A stretch of DNA of 64,000 nt, taken from the NCBI GenBank assembly GCA_017654935.2, contig CM065698.1, forward strand, positions 33,015,619 to 33,079,618, given 5' to 3'. The stretch is from Phymorhynchus buccinoides (Eukaryota > Mollusca > Gastropoda > Neogastropoda > Raphitomidae). The translations under genes and the position numbers were made by a program. This document shows positions 59,953-64,000 of the stretch, one piece after another (the first letter of the stretch is position 1; every line of letters starts with the position of its first letter). The notes under the pieces were generated by a model. It was not told where the DNA came from. It worked only from the letters and a program-made list of their open reading frames with translations, and searched no databases.

Positions 59953-60480
59953 CACTTTCTGTTTGAGGTCGAAGGAAGTTCTCCTGGCCTCCTCCTCCTC
60001 ATTGCTTATATCAGAAAATTATAAAACAGTTAATGTACTTTAATTCAACCCTATACCACAAAAAACAAGCCTGTATCCCACTAAACTCCACTGAAGTGAC
60101 TCAGCAGCAGTGCAGTGTCTCCTCGGTTGGTTGCCTCCTGATGGCCTAACATAGATTCGCTCCCCTGGGACTGCTGTTCTCGGATTCTGCGACCTGAACA
60201 ACCCGGGGCGTAGCTGCGAATTGGGATTCGGAATGAGCAGCGTGGGAGCAACGCCACTGTATGGACCAGAAGATGGGACAGCAAAAAAAAAGAAAGAAAA
60301 TAAGAAAACAAGCCTGTATCAATTTTCCTACACCCACTAGTGCAGAGCTCACCTTCTGTTTGAGGTCAAAGGAGGTTCTCCGGGCCTCCTCATCATCATC
60401 ATTGCTTACATCAGAAAATTATGAAACAGTTACTGTGCTTTAATTCAACCCTATACCACAAAAAACAAGCCTGTATCAAA
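59953..60480 (-). repeat. two degenerate copies of the exon B donor side
   Basis: 60351-60480 (keeping AGAAG/gtgagctctgc) and 59953-60080 repeat about 40 bp of exon B. Both then share an intron stretch with TCAGAAAATTAT, CAACCCTATACCACA and ACAAGCCTGTATC. A third, ~170-bp sequence with a GTGGCGTTGCTCCC run separates them. Confidence 0.8.
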
Positions 60481-60658
60481 AGAGCATTTGCCACGAGTGT
60501 TCGTTCTCTATGCTAGACTACTAATTTGCCCGCACTCGTTCTGCCCGAGTTACGCTGACCTTTCTAATTCAACTCTCTAAATTCAACTCAGTGAAATTGA
60601 AGGTCGCCCTCACGTGGCAAATGCCCTATTCCCCTACACCAACCAGTGCAGAGCTCAC

Positions 60659-60784
60659 CTTCTGCTTGAGGTCGAAGGAGGTTCTCCGGGCCTCCTCCTC
60701 CTTCTCCTCGTCCCTGGCCACCCTCAGCTGCAGGTCGCCCACCTCCTTGCCCAGCTTGGACCGCTCGCTGTCCAGCATCTTCAC
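60659..60784 (-). CDS. CROCC: rootletin exon B
   Basis: 126 bp, 42 codons, phase 0 to phase 0 (VKMLDSERSKLGKEVGDLQL ... SFDLKQK). The acceptor is tggtgacag and the donor gtgagctctg. It is coiled coil with E/K-rich heptads. Two degenerate copies of its donor half lie downstream in the same intron (60351-60480 and 59953-60080). Confidence 0.87.
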
Positions 60785-60836
60785 CTGTCACCAAACCAGG
60801 TCACGCGCGCATGAGATTGAGACATTGTGACTGACC

Positions 60837-61488
60837 CAGACCTGCCTACTTGGAATTTTCCCAATCAGTAGCCCAGCCATCAATTTTCAGTAGCATGGCA
60901 AATTTTTTCATAGCATCCACAAACGACGGCAATCAATTTGTTCTCTTCCTGAGCCGAAACGTACTGTTTATGTTTCGCCGATTGAACGTGTTGATGGTCG
61001 TCTCTACCGCCATGATTCACAGAGAAGTCTGCATGGCAGAGGTTGCAGAGAGCATGGTTCGCACCAAGTCGACTTCTGACGATGCAAGGCCACTCCTCCG
61101 TGTAAGCTATTTTGAAAACTTGTGTGTCAGGCCGATGTTTTTTCTTAGAACAAGATGGTGTACCAGATGATTTTCGTTTTCTGGTTTGGGTTCGGGTTTT
61201 TTCGTTTGAAACATCTCCCGAATCGCTACTGCTGCTGGAGTCCGCCATTTTTTTCAGAGAAAGTAATAAGAACGCATGCGCAGTCACTAATAAAAACGGA
61301 AGTGACTAGGTTATCGCGCGTGACACGGCGTCTGCTCTTAGAAACAAACAAAACCGGGAATGGCAAAAGCAAAAATAAAATGCGGCATTTTTTTTCTCTC
61401 CGTAGCAATGTTAAGGTTGCCGTAGCTCCGTAGCAAAGCTTTATTTTTCGTAGCTGCTACGGCCAAATCGTAGCAGTAGGCAGGTCTG
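60837..61488 (-). mobile_element. hAT-like non-autonomous element, second copy (652 bp)
   Basis: Close relative of the 57143-57809 element with an uninterrupted 135-residue minus-strand frame (MADSSSSSDSGDVSNEK ... CNLCHADFSVNHGGRDDH ... HVQSAKH ... KICHATEN). The flanks CTGACC and CTTACC match at 5 of 6 bases, and the right flank was altered by a family E MITE insertion. The frame ends close to the terminus, so no catalytic domain is present. Confidence 0.87.
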
Positions 61489-61492
61489 CTTA

Positions 61493-61662
61493 CCGTATTT
61501 TTCGGACTATAAGGTGATACTTTTTCCCCAGACTCAGACCCCTGCGCCTTATGATATGACTAATAAAATAGTAAGAAAATACAATAACAAAATCTGAAAT
61601 TTGGGTAAAATTTTTGGTGTGCGCCTTATACAAAGGTGCGCCTTATAGTCCGAAAAATACGG
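61493..61662. mobile_element. family E MITE, complete copy
   Basis: 170 bp with perfect inverted ends CCGTATTTTTCGGACTATAA, TA at both sides (61491-61492, 61663-61664). It directly abuts the hAT-like element at 60837-61488. Confidence 0.92.
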
Positions 61663-61664
61663 TA

Positions 61665-62349
61665 AGCTGAAAAGGCTGAAGCCCCCTGAAACTCAATCAA
61701 TCAAATAATTTATTATGTCCTCAAGCACAGGATAATTTTCATGCAGCACATATAAAAGAAACAACACAAATTGATAGCGACAAAATAAACGCGCGCATTA
61801 ACTAATTTTGCAAACACTCCCATGCCAAATCTCATATTTAATATCTCGAGCTATGTCTATTCCCCTGCACACACACACCACCTCTTACAATTCCAACACT
61901 TATGTATTGCCTCACTACGGAGCCTTTTAGCAATCTAAGCCTTAAAAACAGCATTAAAAGTGGAATTGATACATTTAGTTCATGCTTATTCACTCCATTC
62001 TATACTCAGTTGGTCTCTTTTTTTTTATCTAAAAAATTACCTCTGGGGCCATAAAAAAAGAGAGCCTGAAATCAGCCTAAAGGCTGAAAAATCTCTTGCC
62101 TGCACTGGGGGGTGTCAACAATGAACTGACCAGTCGAGACACACCCTTTGTGCCGACATTGTAAAGCACTTAGAGCTTTAAGATTAAGCCTGTAAAAGTT
62201 TTGTTAATAAACATATTTTTTTCTAGCCAAACATTGCCATCACACTTTCCCAGGTATAAAAAATGGTGAATGCTATGATGAGGAGACCTCTTATCTCGAG
62301 CATACAACATAATAAGGCCAACACTAACCTTCCAAAATCATCTGAATCA
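61665..62349. other. intron A-B interior, nothing recognised
   Basis: AT-rich. A possible retroelement tail near 62155-62225 (GTAAAGCACTTAGAGCTTTA ... TTAATAAA). Confidence 0.45.
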
Positions 62350-62515
62350 ATTCCCCCGGGGAGATACTGAAGGGTCTTTCGCACAAGTAGTTTCCCCACC
62401 TTCTGGAAGTTCTGTGCTTGTATCTTCCTCTAATCTGTCACTCTCTTTGACTCCGCCTTTTTAGTTTGCTTTCTGTCATCTACTATCTTTCTGACTTATT
62501 GGCCAATTTTATTTA
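62350..62515 (+). mobile_element. family C repeat, truncated by a SINE
   Basis: CCCCCGGGGAGATACTGAAG to TGACTTATTGGCCAATTT, then the tail of the 62516-62800 SINE begins. Confidence 0.8.
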
Positions 62516-62650
62516 TTTAATTTTTTGGCATGAGATTTTTGTGCGACCGATGAAGGAAAGGAAAGGGGGTGGGGGTGGGGGTGTAAATTTTGACCAAATG
62601 ACAACTTTTTCGTTGCCACTGGGATTAACGTGTGCAAAGTGCATGGGCAC

Positions 62651-62684
<34 letters not shown>

Positions 62685-62800
62685 TCCACGCTCAGACCGT
62701 AAGGCCTAGTGCAGAGCGAGAGAAAAAAATCCCCTGTACCCAGGTTCGAACTCGGGTTTACTTGACACAAGGCGAACGCATTACCTCTGTGCCACTCTAC
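62516..62800 (-). mobile_element. tRNA-derived SINE (family I)
   Basis: The minus-strand head GTAGAGTGGCACAGAGGTAA ... GAGTTCGAACCTGG is followed by a conserved centre (GATGAGACGATAAACCGAGG, AGTGGCAACGAAAAAGTTGT) and a G-rich plus-strand stretch. It is inserted into a family C copy. Confidence 0.85.
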
Positions 62801-63320
62801 AAAAACAAAACTAACGCAAAAATCAAGTAACATTATTGTAATTTGATCAGGGTACTGGGAAAAACTGAAGGATCGTATAAACAAGAACATTAAATTCATG
62901 GTGCTCATGAAAAATTCAGTGAGGCAACAAATAAAGATGTGCAATTGAAATTAACTCATTCGCATCGCAACAATTTTGAATTATTTAAAAAACTCACAAA
63001 TCACAAAACATACATAAACAAAAGAAGAAATGAAAGAAAATTATGGGTTTTTACTTCAGGTTTAGACATAGGGAAGTGGTAGATCAGACTTTTTATATGT
63101 AGACTTTATATAGAAAAACTCTCTACACCGACTGGTTACCCCACAACAAACCACTACAAAAGCAAAGTCAGAGGCAAAATTGTGGTCTAAGGGAGCGAAG
63201 CAAGCTTAAAAGTGACCAAGGTATGGTGTGCACACAGATTTACTTCCACTGAAGCAAATGCACCAAACTGACAGCTATCTCTTAATTCTGGACATATATG
63301 GCTGGAACGACTTGAATGAG

Positions 63321-63569
63321 TTAACCCTTTCACCGCCAATGACGCATGTATGCACCACAATGGTTTAACACCCATGTCACTGAACGACATCAAATCAGGA
63401 CCTGTTATCCAAAGACCCTATTTTCTTAATTTGAGGAAGTTAGGATAGGCCTAATGTTATACATGCCATAGAGGCATTCCCAATATTGCAGATTATTTTT
63501 TCTTTCTCTACCCAGTTAAGCTTAAGGGTATTTTTTTGGCTGAAAAATGATTGGCATTGAAAGGGTTAA
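63321..63569. mobile_element. family B MITE close to the exon A donor
   Basis: Full-length with TTAA at both ends (TTAACCCTTTCACCGCCA / CATTGAAAGGGTTAA); only 18 bases separate it from the exon A splice donor. Confidence 0.9.
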
Positions 63570-63587
63570 AATAAAGATGCTGTGTAC

Positions 63588-63706
63588 CTGTCGTCTGAGG
63601 TCCTGTAGCTCTCTCCTGGCCTCAAGGCGCGCCTTCTCCACCTCACGGAGGTTACCACGCAGGTCTCCTGCCTCCTTCATCACCCCACTCTTCTGCTCCT
63701 CCAGCA
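63588..63706 (-). CDS. CROCC: rootletin exon A (partial gene, first exon in window)
   Basis: 119 bp: two bases completing a codon, then 39 codons ending in phase 0 (LEEQKSGVMKEAGDLRGN ... LQDLRRQ). The acceptor is tttcttgcag at 63707-63716; the donor gtacac starts at 63587. The sequence is continuous charged coiled coil. Its acceptor side is repeated three more times upstream (63754-64000). A 249-bp MITE ends 18 bases past its donor. Confidence 0.85.
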
Positions 63707-63753
63707 CTGCAAGAAATCATCATCGTCATCATCGTTGTCATCATCGTCATCAG

Positions 63754-64000
63754 GTTACCACGCAGGTCTCCTGCCTCCTTCATCACCCCACTCTTCTGCT
63801 CCTCCAGGACTGCAAGAAATCATCATCGTCATCATCGTTGTCATCATCATCATCATCAGGTTACCACGCAGGTCTCCTGCCTCCTTCATCACCCCACTCT
63901 TCTGCTCCTCCAGGACTGCAAGAAATCATCATCGTTATCATCATCATCATCAGGTTACCACGCAGGTCTCCTGCCTCCTTCATTACCCCACTCTTCTGCT
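63754..64000 (-). repeat. three extra copies of the exon A acceptor side
   Basis: Copies at 63754-63809, 63860-63915 and 63954-64000 (cut by the window end) repeat ttcttgcag plus the first 56 bp of exon A, with TCCTGGAG instead of TGCTGGAG at the junction. Spacers are (CAT/CGT)n of different lengths, so spacing varies (103, 106, 94 bp). Confidence 0.92.

Overview
This is a window from an invertebrate nuclear genome. It has split genes with GT-AG introns, very long (AG)n, (CT)n and (GT)n microsatellites, long G and C homopolymers, and dense short transposable-element copies. Repeats such as the one bearing GACCTTGACCTT blocks next to a gcgaagct inverted end, the small tRNA-derived SINEs and the short TA-flanked palindromic elements suggest a mollusc, probably a marine gastropod. 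That placement is inference from repeat style, not from a marker gene.

Only one protein-coding gene is clear. The minus strand from 63706 down to 29812 carries the last 15 coding exons of rootletin (CROCC), the large coiled-coil protein that builds the striated ciliary rootlet. All exon junctions keep phase, and the exons join into about 866 residues ending at a TAG at 29812-29814. This is roughly the C-terminal two fifths of a protein of about 2000 residues in vertebrates; the 5' exons lie beyond position 64000. The order is a coiled coil (exons A-D), an SP/RS-rich hinge spanning exons D and E, the conserved DPEAVRAALR motif, the long C-terminal coiled coil (exons F-N), and an exon O with a basic SP-rich tail. 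Exon F carries an apparent 4-base insertion that breaks the frame.

The most unusual property is that at least nine of the 15 exons are flanked by tandem, partial copies of one of their own edges, usually with the splice junction inside the repeated unit. Examples are eleven copies of the exon G donor in a 58-bp array, three extra in-frame 129-bp copies of the exon C donor end, six acceptor-side fragments of exon F, and three of exon A. The exons thus sit inside minisatellites made from themselves.

Layout: 1-27000 is downstream intergenic DNA with no recognisable gene, only repeats (palindromic MITEs, SINEs, a dead LINE RNase H fragment at 12838-13200, a large inverted-end repeat at 13390-14545). 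Positions 27053-29811 are probable rootletin 3' UTR. Positions 29812-63706 are the rootletin exons and introns, the introns being filled with the same repeat families, hAT-like non-autonomous elements and satellites. Positions 63707-64000 hold copies of the acceptor side of exon A.
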